A stretch of 64,000 bases of DNA from Symbiodinium microadriaticum (Eukaryota > Sar > Dinophyceae > Suessiales > Symbiodiniaceae): assembly GCA_001939145.1 (NCBI GenBank), contig LSRX01000432.1:365619-429618 (forward strand), in the 5' to 3' direction. The notes under the pieces are model-generated. The model ran no database searches. It was not told the origin of the DNA and saw nothing but the letters and a program-made list of their open reading frames with translations. Below are positions 10,300 to 19,072 of the stretch, one piece after another (position 1 is the first letter of the stretch; every line of letters begins with the position of its first letter). The translations under genes were made by a program, and so were the position numbers.

Positions 10300-10393
10300 T
10301 ACCCATAGGCTCCTTAGTAGATCCTTTTTGGGATTACCTTATAGGATTCTCAATACGAACCATAAAAAGGAACTACTTAGGAGCCTATGGGTA
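10300..10393. mobile_element. Foldback (MITE-like) element 3
   Basis: Inverted repeat arms 10300-10335 and 10358-10393 (36 bases, about 31 matching) flank a 22-base loop. The ends read TACCCATAGGCTCCT and AGGAGCCTATGGGTA. It is noncoding and similar in size and architecture to the other foldback elements here. Confidence 0.65.
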
Positions 10394-10499
10394 CTGTCTA
10401 ATCCCCGCAGCCCTCCTACGCACGTCGCAGTTTCAGTTTTTTGCAGTGCAGGTCTCGAATCCTTGGTGATCCTTCTACGCGCTGCATGCAAGACGCTAA

Positions 10500-11115
10500 G
10501 CCCCTAAAACCTAAAGCTTTTAGCAGCCTAAACCAAATAAGTCCTAAGTCCCGAAGGCATATAAAGCCCAGGTCGCCAGTCTGAAAACCCTAAACCGGTG
10601 CAGGGTTAAACATTTAGTGCTAAGGGTTTAGTAAGGTCCGTGCCAACCTTATACCCTAAACCCTAAACCCTGAAAGACACTGCGCCCGGAACCATCAAGC
10701 CTCTAGGCCTTGAACGTTCGGACCTTATACCCTACCTTGACCCCATATAACCTACCTTTATAGGTTTCCTTAGAATGATTTCGATATACAAAAAATACAC
10801 ACACACACACATATATATATATATAGAGAGAGGTACAAATAAACATATATATATATATATAAGTCCTTAAAAGGGCAGATCTGTCAGGGTCCAAGTGAAC
10901 CCTCAACGGACAAACCCTAAAGCCCTTATAAAGCCTAAGGCCCTAAACCCTAAAGCCCCTGTTTCTGTGCATTGGGAGGCCGGTCCCGCTGCAGAGAACT
11001 GCGCGAGAACTCTGCCCTTGGTCGGACTGCGTAGCGACGGGAGGAAAGGAGGGTCGGAGTTCGGGGTTTTAGTGTTTAGGGCCTAGGGTTTTGGGGTTTA
11101 GGGTTTAGGGTTGAA
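10500..11115. repeat. Telomere-like repeat islands and (CA)n(TA)n microsatellite
   Basis: CCCTAAA-type units occur at 10503-10530, 10585-10605, 10650-10668 and 10910-10955; the orientation flips to TTTAGGG at 11065-11112. A CA run followed by TA runs occupies about 10797-10861. No coding frame is supported. Confidence 0.8.
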
Positions 11116-11205
11116 GGTGGAAGGTTTAGAAGGGTAGTGAAATTTTTGTGCTAAGGGCTGATGGGTTCTTTCGGCTTTTATTGGGGTGTTCAGGGTTTTT
11201 TCGGA

Positions 11206-11274
11206 ATACATACATACATACATACATACATACATACATACACATACATACATACATACATACATACATACATA
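11206..11274. repeat. (CATA)n tetranucleotide microsatellite
   Basis: About 17 copies of CATA/TACA with a few interruptions. Open frames on both strands encode Tyr-Ile-His-Thr or Met-Tyr-Val-Cys strings and are artefacts of the repeat. Confidence 0.95.
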
Positions 11275-11279
11275 CGTAC

Positions 11280-13870
11280 ATCCATGCACACATGTATTCA
11301 TTCCCTTCTGTGCGCAGCGCGACCTTTGTTTCGGCTGACGATCGGGAGCAGCATGAAGTTCGTGCATTCAATTTCTTTCCTGTTGGACTTGGGATGTGCG
11401 TGTGAACATGATGAGTTGCACGAAGCAAGCTAGGTTACTGCATCGCAAGAAAATCGGCTCTGGCATTTGCACTTCTGCACTGCACGTGCAGCAGTCGCAA
11501 GACGCATTGAAGGTGAAGCATCTGGAGTTCGATGTGCTCATTGCGCATGCACTCTTGGATGGAGCTGCAATCTATTCCCAGGCCAGAATGTAGAGATTTG
11601 CTGAATTTATACTTCCAGATCAAAGCTGTCCTTCGCAGGTGCTGACAGCTGAGGTGGCAAGTGAGCTGAGGGAGCATCCAGCTCGCATCATGAAGAGTCG
11701 CAAGTTTGAGAGTTGGTGCTGGGTGCCAGCTATGGCATAAGTTTTTTGACTGTAAGGTATCACGCCGGCCTCCTTTGCGCCACCAGCGTGGATGAGGCAG
11801 CTGGAGACTTGATTCCCATGGATTTTGCAAGCTTCTTTGCAGCTTGCCTTGCACCAGGTCGACGAACCCGCGGAGCTGCAAGTGCCTGCCACTTTCAAGC
11901 CGGGAGCTGCGAAAAGCCCACGCCCAAAGCCCAAGCCCATTCTCGGCTTCCAGGCTGCCAGCGCTTTCCCTGCTACAAGTCACCAACCAGGCAAGGGTGG
12001 CATGAGGGCAGGCGGCACGGAGCACTCCTCCCTGCCTCGTGGCCTACGTTGGCGCCAGGTGTCTCCTTTCGTGAACTTCCTGACAAGCTGCGAACTCAGA
12101 GTCGTGACAAACTACGGGCGAGTTTGGACGAAGCGAATGTCGAGGTCATACGATCCAGCGACAAGAGCAAATCGAGCTCTTTAGTGCTTCGAAGAGCCTC
12201 AGCAAGGCGGGTGAAAAGTCGGGTGGAGGGGCTTGGAATCTCAAAGCCTCAGGCTGCTGTGCAGCAGCTCTACGACCTCTGTCGCAGCCAGCCGCTGCTG
12301 GGTCGTTGCATCTGCCTCTCGCTCTCACCCCCGGCGGCTGGGGCTGCACATGCTGTAAAATACGCGCACGCCTTTTCTTCGTGGTGCCCGTGACTGATCA
12401 GGGCTGTGCGGCGGCACTACCCACGGCAAGACGCATTCAACAAATGCATCCTGGCCAAGCTCAGGCGAACAGGAACTCCAAGCTTGGCCAAATGTACTCC
12501 CCTTCACGAGTTCCACTTGCCTCTCCTCTTAAGGTATCTGGGCCTAACTGCAGATGCGTCCGGCTCCTAGCTAAGGCGACATTATGATCTTGCATGTGAA
12601 GTGGCCCAAGCAGGCTTCTGCAGTCGTTCAAGTCTGATGCTTGGCGATACTTGAAGTTCATAGAGGCCAGAATCATCTTTCAAAGCAGTTGAAGAGATGT
12701 TTCGAGCAGGTATGTTGTGCTGTATTGGTTGAAACCTGTTTTGCTGGTTGCAGCTCTATTGCCAGCCTTGGTGCTTCAAGACGATGGTGACAAGTCTTGG
12801 GGTTATGGTACTGCAAGCTGCGCGTGTTCGTTGAAGAGTCCAAGAGTCTGTTGTAAACCAGGCTGCCCCCCCCAACAGGTCAATGATGCTGTTGGCTGCC
12901 CCCAGTCTCTGTCCAGGCCTCAGCACACGCTTTCGATGCTTCGGCTTCATGCTGTGCCCTCCACAGGCTTGCACAGGTCATGTCTGTCAGTTGTGCTGGA
13001 TGAGGCTTGAGCTGCTTAGCGTTCTGCTGGCTCTCGTCTGAGCATTTACCGGAAAGCCACCGTGACCTTCTCAAGGTTAACAGATTTTTGTTGGCTTTTT
13101 CTGATGGCAGGAATGAAGGAAGAATCGAAGGAAGGAAGAAGCAAAGCAAACGAGAAGCAATTGAAAGAGAAGGAACACAAGCAAGGAAGATCAAAGGAAG
13201 GAAAGAAGGAAGAAAGGAAGGAGGAAGGAAGGGAACAGCCAGACACAGAAGGATCCAGGTGGAAAACAGGAACGACCGAACTAAGTAGGGCAACCCTCAT
13301 GAGTTGTCATGAAGCCTGACGGGTGCGCGCTAGACTCTAGACCCGTCGAGAATCAGCAACCACTCCTCACTAATCACAAAGTACGAATGATGAGCTGTCG
13401 TTATTGTTTATAGCTGTCCTGCACTCCATGGTTGAATCGTTTAACCCAGACCAGCAAGCTGGATCTCAAAAGTTGTCCTAAAGTTCCTAGACCTTTGGCC
13501 CGAACCCTCAACCCTCTGAACACTACAGGGACTTCCAGAGGGCCACAATGCTCATACACTGGGTTTGGAAAGGATTCACATGGGCTGTGCTTTGAAGCAA
13601 GCTTGCTCGGCTCTTGACAGTGGCTGCGTGGGAAATAAGCATGGGCTGCTCACCGGTCAAGTTTCTATGCCACGGGTGCTTTCTAACTACATTTCCGGGT
13701 GCCGCGGTATTGCAGCATTGCAAAATCGGTATGTTCCTTCAAACGGTTTAAAATTAAGAGTGTAATGGTTTAAGTTTAGGAGTTCAAAATCACTCCGAAT
13801 GTACGGCACCCTCTCCAAGTAAAACAAAACCCTGCAACAAGTTCCCAAAACCACCCGCTCACACGTGCGA
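11280..13870. other. Unassigned region, weak coding-looking blocks
   Basis: Open frames overlap on both strands at 11435-12025 (minus), 11713-12393 (plus) and 11825-12184 (plus). The plus-strand stretch at about 11815-11985 is Pro/Ala/Lys-rich, and 12060-12260 is Arg/Ser-rich with charged helices, so one or two exons of an unrecognised gene are possible. No family motif is visible and no consistent exon chain could be built. A purine tract occupies 13095-13250. 13300-13870 shows nothing recognisable. Confidence 0.35.
13095..13250. repeat. Long (GGAA)-type purine tract
   Basis: About 150 bases almost entirely of A and G on the plus strand, in GAAG/GGAA words. Such tracts can form triplex DNA. 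The Lys/Glu- and Ser/Phe-rich frames here are repeat-derived. Confidence 0.85.
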
Positions 13871-13965
13871 GTAGTTCTCTAAATTAGGATCCCTTTCGGG
13901 GGTCCTTTTATAAGGATGCGTATTGTAATGGGGACCTCAAAAGGGACCCTAATTTAGAGAACTAC
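13871..13965. mobile_element. Foldback (MITE-like) element 4
   Basis: Arms 13871-13896 and 13940-13965 are 26-base inverted repeats with one mismatch, ends GTAGTTCTCTAAATTAGG. The inner parts remain partly complementary (ggggtcc/ggacc). It shares CATGGGTAGTT at the outer right border and AGGTCCCC inside with the foldback element at 7390-7492, and its terminal sequence with 9620-9642. It lies just upstream of the second retroelement. Confidence 0.75.
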
Positions 13966-14092
13966 CCATGCACAGGAGGCTCAAGGTGTAGCGTAGCAGC
14001 CCCCGCTTTGGAGGTTTGCGTTTGCTTTCTTGTGCCATTTTCTCGGTATATCCTTCTTCTCAATATTTTCATTTCGGCGACACACTCGGACG

Positions 14093-14224
14093 ATGGAGAA
14101 CGTGCAAGCCATGAATACGCAGCCGGCGGCCACTGAGCAGCCAGCAGAAGCAGCGCTGCCGGCGACGGAGGCAGCAGAAGAAGCCCCCCGGCGCCTATCG
14201 CAGCGCCACCTGGAGTACCAATGA
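14093..14224 (+). CDS. N-terminal part of gag-like protein (split by an indel in a C run)
   Basis: ATG at 14093 opens 43 codons, Ala/Glu/Pro-rich (start MENVQAMNTQPAA), ending at a TGA that overlaps the ATG at 14221. Read in the other frame just after the run of six C at 14184-14189, the DNA gives APIAAPPGVPMKAPPPS, which continues the Ala/Pro-rich character straight into the next ORF. The simplest reading is one protein starting at 14093 whose C run is one base short here. The alternative, a true leader ORF coupled through ATGA, is less likely. Confidence 0.6.
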   Translation: MENVQAMNTQPAATEQPAEAALPATEAAEEAPRRLSQRHLEYQ

Positions 14225-16005
14225 AGGCTCCTCCACCATCGCTCCTTGCTAAGGAAGAGCCAAAGGAGACCGCTCCTGAAATTGGTCAGCTCATCACATT
14301 GAGCGAAGATTTACAAGTGGTACGATTCACCAATGGTATTATTCACCTGAAGCAAAAGGGCAAGGACCCTAAAGCCATCACTCCCTCCATGTTTGAGGCT
14401 TTGATTCAGTCTATTCGCACACAAGCTAATGCACCAGCTCCTTCCGCAATGTCAGGTTTTACTGGCTTAGCCAGCACCAACAGAGGCAGCGCACCGGACA
14501 CAGACTCCGACCCCATTGAGTGGGGGGATATGGACCCAAACTTTCGCCAGGCTCTGCGGAACTCTCCCGAACTTCTGAAAGCTTACAATACAGTGCGCAA
14601 TCCGAAGAAAGTAGCTAAGCCCGATCCTGCTACGATTTCGTTTACGCCCACCACCAATATAGAACTCCCGCCTCCTAGCGTAGAAACTCCGCCTCCACAG
14701 GTTACCATGGAGAACCTCAGCACGGTACTTGCAACGTACCATGAGCAGACAGTGCAGCCCTCTTTGGATCTGTTGTCAAATCATATTAGGCAGGATGTTA
14801 TCTCTCGCCTAGACAAACAGGGCTCTGTTATCCGTTATGAGGGTCTTGCGTTGCAAAGTTTGGAAGCCGATGCAATTCGACGCACCGTTTTGATTCATGG
14901 TTTGCCGCCTTTTACCACAAAGTCGCAAATAGATCATAACATGCATTACCTGCTACAGCAGGCTCAGCTCACAGAGAGTGATATTCAAACCACCTCTAAT
15001 CATGTGAACACTTCCACGAACGCCTTCATGAAAATTACCTTCTTGCAGGAGTCTACCTCGAAGCACTTCTTTCAGACTTTTAAGCAAAAAAAGCGATGGT
15101 ACCACTCCAACGAGCATGAAGATGCACCCCTACGCATTGAAAGGGATGTGCCTATGTTGGAACGCATAGAGCGTACTCCGTTACATGCAGTGATGGATTC
15201 ACTTACGAAGCCACAACCTCCAGCTCTTGATGAGTATCTACGATGTGATTTCAATTCACTACAGGTCTGGGACAACGCAGAAGAAACCCTCTTGGCTCAG
15301 GTTCTGCACCTTCCCGATAAGCACCTCAGCTATGCCTGCTACCTCCTGGTCGTGCCGCGGTTTTTTGAGGAGGTTCGTACACACTTTCCCAGGGTCTTTG
15401 GGGATAAGCTTGCCAGCACTATTCAGTTTATGCAAGCCTATGCTTCGGCAAGCCGCCATGCAACAACAGCCTTGCGCTATCATTTTTCGCAAACCAAAGA
15501 CATCTCCAACCTTAGCCGGGAGGATGCCATTCGCTCTTTTCCTTATCCTATTTACCCAGTTGAACTGAGTGAAGAGCTTTCCACGCAGCTCTCAAAAAAC
15601 CCGAACTTTAGCCTCCAAGGATTCCTAGGTATGCAGACACAGATCCAGCAGGCCGTTTCGGATTTGGGGATCAATTTAGAAGATTATGGTAGAAAGGGTA
15701 AGGGCACCACGCGCAACAAAGGCAAAGGCAAAGGTAAACGCCCCGAACGCAATAAAGGCTACCAGTCTGATATGTATCGCAACCAAGCAGAAGAAGAAGA
15801 AGACACAGAGGAGGACTACAAGCCCAAAGGTGGCAAAGGCTCCAGGCGCCAAGGCAATAACTACTGGGATCGCTCTAGCTCCTCTAGGGACACAGGCAAG
15901 GGTTCGCATTCGCAGTGGAATGATTACCGCCGCCCAGCAAGCAGTAGGATTGATTACGGAGGCCCCAAGGATCGCCCCGACAAGTGGTGGAATGCGCGTG
16001 ATTGA
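14221..16005 (+). CDS. Gag/ORF1-like RNA-binding protein of the second retroelement
   Basis: 594 codons. Residues 1-200 are Pro/Thr-rich and contain RFTNGIIHLKQKG (35-47). Residues about 218-315 resemble the RRM of L1-type ORF1 proteins: RRTVLIHGLPPF as RNP2-like strand, NAFMKITFLQ as RNP1-like strand, then an aromatic/basic segment. Residues 320-480 are helical with no known signature. Residues 490-594 are rich in Gly, Lys, Arg, Ser and Asp (GKGKGKRPERNKG), a likely RNA-binding tail. No CCHC knuckle is present. The last 14 bases overlap the start of the Cys-rich ORF in another frame, and the two frames stay mutually open from 15686, so frameshift expression is possible. Role (packaging element RNA) is inferred from position and composition. 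Confidence 0.65.
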   Translation: MKAPPPSLLAKEEPKETAPEIGQLITLSEDLQVVRFTNGIIHLKQKGKDPKAITPSMFEALIQSIRTQANAPAPSAMSGFTGLASTNRGSAPDTDSDPIEWGDMDPNFRQALRNSPELLKAYNTVRNPKKVAKPDPATISFTPTTNIELPPPSVETPPPQVTMENLSTVLATYHEQTVQPSLDLLSNHIRQDVISRLDKQGSVIRYEGLALQSLEADAIRRTVLIHGLPPFTTKSQIDHNMHYLLQQAQLTESDIQTTSNHVNTSTNAFMKITFLQESTSKHFFQTFKQKKRWYHSNEHEDAPLRIERDVPMLERIERTPLHAVMDSLTKPQPPALDEYLRCDFNSLQVWDNAEETLLAQVLHLPDKHLSYACYLLVVPRFFEEVRTHFPRVFGDKLASTIQFMQAYASASRHATTALRYHFSQTKDISNLSREDAIRSFPYPIYPVELSEELSTQLSKNPNFSLQGFLGMQTQIQQAVSDLGINLEDYGRKGKGTTRNKGKGKGKRPERNKGYQSDMYRNQAEEEEDTEEDYKPKGGKGSRRQGNNYWDRSSSSRDTGKGSHSQWNDYRRPASSRIDYGGPKDRPDKWWNARD

Positions 16006-17431
16006 CTCTACGCGCCGCCGCCGCGAGGATGACCGCCAGCAAGAGGGACGCCGCACGCGTCAGCGTGGCCGAGGCTTGGATGACCCGACGCTCTTTTTTC
16101 CTTGCGAAGAATGTATGGCTCTTGCAGGTACTAATACCTCTTGCAATGTTTGTCATTACAAGTACCAGACGCACTTTGAGAAGCTTAAGAAATCCCAGTC
16201 TCTCCCCAACCTTGCTAAATCCCCACAATCAAAACTCCCCAGTTTCCCATGTCCTTTTCCACTCAACGAAGAAGCTGAACTCTGCGATGGTGGCCAGTCT
16301 CCTTCTTTTTATGGTCATGGTAAGTGCGCTGCATGCAAAGCGCTTCGCATGTATTACATTCGCCTTTTTGGTGGTGATGACGCTGAGGCTATCAATCCCT
16401 ACTACCATACTCTTATTGTGGGTTATGAACGCTCAATTATAGAGTATCTAGAAGACACGACATCGAAGCTCCAGCAAGCCATTTGTGACCTCACTTACGA
16501 GGACCTCCACGACAAACAAGCAACTGACATTCAGAATTGGTTCTCTGCAATAGCCTTTCCCGAGGATATCCTGGCCAAGCTCCCGAGAAACTATGTTGAT
16601 CCCAAATATGAACCTCACAAGTCCTCTTTTCTCCGAACCAAGTGGCCCCAGTGGAAGCACCTCAATCGAGCAATAACCGAAGCCAACCCCCACAGCTATA
16701 GTAGAATGATGATGCTCTTTGACGCAGCTCTCCGGCCGGCGCTGGAAGAAATGCTCTATTGCTTCGATCTCCCCTCCCCTTCAAGAGTTCCTGGTTTCGC
16801 TGATATGGGTTGGGATGATTCATCTCTTGTGGTACAGGACCTTATCCCATGGCGGGAACTCATTCGACAGTCGTATGCACTCGCCATGGAAAGACACGGC
16901 ATTCCTAAGGAGTGGGATTCCAGTTGTGTCAAGCAGTTATGCCACTCACTTTTCTCAGATCAGCACGATTATCTCTTTGAACAATCAGTAGATCACCTCT
17001 GCGATGCTATTTTTAGGGATGAAGATCTATGGACTATCTTTGCAGGATTCGCCCCTTGGACGAACGACACCCTCAAAAAGCTTGCAAGTTCGGGCTCTTG
17101 GTACTTTGATCTAGTCTACTATCAAATCACCGCTCTTTTCAAGTGCCAGACCACCAAAAAACAGGACCTCCCTGCCCCGAACGATCAGTTTGTTATGTTC
17201 TACGATGCTATGGTAGATCGCCTCCCTCGCCACCACCCCCTCGTAGATGATAAGGCCCACCTCCTTTCGCGTCACTGGAACAACAAAGGTAACAGCATGG
17301 AAGCTCTCATGTTGCTCATCGCTGAAACGGGAGCACATGACCTGGTATGGTCCGTAGGGTACATTATCATGAACCTACAGTTTAGGAAGCAACGCCTCCC
17401 CTGGATTGATGAAGATTACCTGCATGCTTGA
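15992..17431 (+). CDS. Cys-rich second ORF of the retroelement, function unknown
   Basis: 479 codons from the ATG at 15992. The N-terminus is Arg-rich (RRRREDD, RRTRQRGRG). A CxxC-x9-CxxC cluster follows (C38, C41, C51, C54), then HGKCAACKA (C112, C115), so one zinc-binding module is likely. The remaining 330 residues are rich in aromatic and charged residues (WPQWKHLNRAI, IPWRELIRQSYALAM) and predict an all-helical fold; no catalytic motif was recognised. It overlaps the gag-like ORF by 14 bases and lies before the pol-like frame, as an extra structural or nucleic-acid-binding protein would. It is not an RT, integrase or protease by any motif visible here. Confidence 0.6.
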   Translation: MRVIDSTRRRREDDRQQEGRRTRQRGRGLDDPTLFFPCEECMALAGTNTSCNVCHYKYQTHFEKLKKSQSLPNLAKSPQSKLPSFPCPFPLNEEAELCDGGQSPSFYGHGKCAACKALRMYYIRLFGGDDAEAINPYYHTLIVGYERSIIEYLEDTTSKLQQAICDLTYEDLHDKQATDIQNWFSAIAFPEDILAKLPRNYVDPKYEPHKSSFLRTKWPQWKHLNRAITEANPHSYSRMMMLFDAALRPALEEMLYCFDLPSPSRVPGFADMGWDDSSLVVQDLIPWRELIRQSYALAMERHGIPKEWDSSCVKQLCHSLFSDQHDYLFEQSVDHLCDAIFRDEDLWTIFAGFAPWTNDTLKKLASSGSWYFDLVYYQITALFKCQTTKKQDLPAPNDQFVMFYDAMVDRLPRHHPLVDDKAHLLSRHWNNKGNSMEALMLLIAETGAHDLVWSVGYIIMNLQFRKQRLPWIDEDYLHA

Positions 17432-17902
17432 CTCAGGTGGCTATCGCTAGCCACGTTCCTGCTGGCCAGTATGGCCTTTTTTGAGTTTTCTTCGCTATTG
17501 GAACGGTGTCGCCTTTCGGTCCACGCTCTCCAAGTGCAGTGGGAAGTTTGCGCTCAGCTCATGCAGACAAAGATTTACCATTGGTATGCATTCACCAATG
17601 GTTTGATTCACAATTGGTACTGTTTCACTGTACAAAGCGTCGAAGCCCTTTTTCAAACGTCATCTCCACAATCGAGGCCGCCCTTTCCGGGCGCTTCTGT
17701 GATCGCGCGTCATCGCGCAGTTTTGTCTTTTACGGTAGTTCTGTTGCTTTTCGCCTGTACAAAGTCCGAGTGTTTAGCCTAGATCGATTTGCCGCGCACG
17801 TGGAACGCTAGAGGCTTTAATTGCCATAGCAGAGACTACCTTCGTGCCTCGTTTTTTTCCACGGTGCAAGTCCCACAGACCGACCGTCATGCGTCCGGCG
17901 GA
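17432..17902 (+). other. Inter-ORF spacer with palindromic ACCATTGGT motif
   Basis: ACCATTGGT (17577-17585) and ACCAATGGT (17594-17602) form a perfect 9-base inverted repeat around an 8-base loop. Two short frames cross the region (17471-17782 and 17506-17811); the second (FVFYGSSVAFRLYKVR) looks slightly protein-like and could be a decayed coding segment joined by frameshift to the pol-like ORF. Confidence 0.5.
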
Positions 17903-18463
17903 ATGAAGGAGCGCGCCAGGGGTTTTACGGCGAAGGTTCGTAATAGGTTGGCACATGCTCTTAATGGCACCATCACAGAATACGAGGTGTATACCCCATC
18001 CTCCCGTAAGATATGGTCCCGCTCTTTCACACTACCTAACGGTATGATTGTTCTCTCATATTCCATTCGAGGCAGATGTGCGTGGATGAAGTTTTACCGA
18101 AGAGGCATAACTAAAGAGATTGAGTTCACCAGAGGAGAAGCACCTAAATTATTTGGGCTGCTAGCTAGAGCGGTTGCCTCCGCGGGAGGCGAGCCGGGAA
18201 GCTGCTGGCCTCAACATAGCAATAATAAGCGACTCTGGAAAAGCCTAGGGGTCAAGTTGCACTCCCGTTCCACCCCAGTGCAGGTGGAAGAGAAGGAGGT
18301 AGGCCCGGATCATCAATGGAATCCGGCTACAGATCTCATGGCATCAGAGGTCTCTCCAGCTCATGCAGATTCATTTACCAATGGTCAGATTTACCAATGG
18401 AATCATTTACCAGTGGTACAGACAGGGCCCACGGCTCAAAGCCAATCAGCCCGTCTGGACTAA
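17903..18463 (+). CDS. N-terminal segment of pol-like ORF, ended by an in-frame TAA
   Basis: The frame is open from 17783; the first ATG is 17903 (MKERARGFTAKVRN). About 186 codons end at TAA 18461-18463. It contains SFTLPNGMIVLSYSIRG and SFTNGQIYQWNH, related to a short motif also present in the gag-like ORF. No known domain is seen. The frame continues without another stop after the TAA straight into the endonuclease, so this is probably the N-terminal part of one pol protein with a nonsense codon or readthrough site. Confidence 0.5.
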   Translation: MKERARGFTAKVRNRLAHALNGTITEYEVYTPSSRKIWSRSFTLPNGMIVLSYSIRGRCAWMKFYRRGITKEIEFTRGEAPKLFGLLARAVASAGGEPGSCWPQHSNNKRLWKSLGVKLHSRSTPVQVEEKEVGPDHQWNPATDLMASEVSPAHADSFTNGQIYQWNHLPVVQTGPTAQSQSARLD

Positions 18464-19072
18464 AGATCAGACGACCCCACCCCACCCCTAAACCCTAAGC
18501 CACGCGGCTACCAAAACCGTGACACCATCGGGGGATCCTCGAGAGGACAGAGATCGTCTCAAGCCAAGACGCTCCGATTCCAAAAGTGGACTCACAATAA
18601 AAGGATACGACGACAAGATTATAGAGCATGGAAATCCGCCCTTAAAGGGACCACCCTGCGGACTCACGGTGGATCTATCCCTGTACCCCCGTCTAGTCCA
18701 AGTCCGACCAGAATAGAAAGGCTACGCTCCACGGTAAGACGAATCCAGTCCTCGCCATCTAATTGGCGATATCATCAACATTCCTGTCCCATTTCCATTA
18801 AACCACACACGGCAGTACGTGTTGCCACATGGAATGTGGAAGGACTCAAAGAAGTGGCCAAGTACGACCAGCTTCTCCTTTTCGCCAAGAAATACGACTT
18901 TCACCTCTTAGCTATACAGGAAACTAAAGCTGATTCCAGCCATAGTTTCTGTAAATCAGGATGGGGAATTCTCCATTCCAGTACGCCAGAAGGTAAACAC
19001 CACGGCGTTGGATTCATCTTTTCTTCGACCATTTATTACAGATTTTCTAGCGCATACCCCCAGAATTTGTGA
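18464..19072 (+). pseudogene. EEP-type endonuclease, first half
   Basis: The frame is open from the codon after TAA 18461. A basic linker (RFQKWTHNKRIRRQDYRAW) precedes the endonuclease start RVATWNVEGLKE at about 18815, with the catalytic Asn, then LLAIQETKA with the catalytic Glu and GVGFIFSS. The frame ends at TGA 19070, but homologous reading passes to the +1 frame at a run of five C near 19056-19061. One extra C explains the break. The family is endonuclease/exonuclease/phosphatase as used by non-LTR retroelements to nick target DNA. Confidence 0.75.

Noticed and set aside
11206..11274. Regular CATA repeats resembling an array
   Set aside because: Units are four bases without spacers, so this is a microsatellite and not a CRISPR array.
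15676..16056. Minus-strand frame of 126 codons rich in Ala/Val/Phe
   Set aside because: It is the complement of the Lys/Gly/Arg-rich tail of the gag-like ORF.
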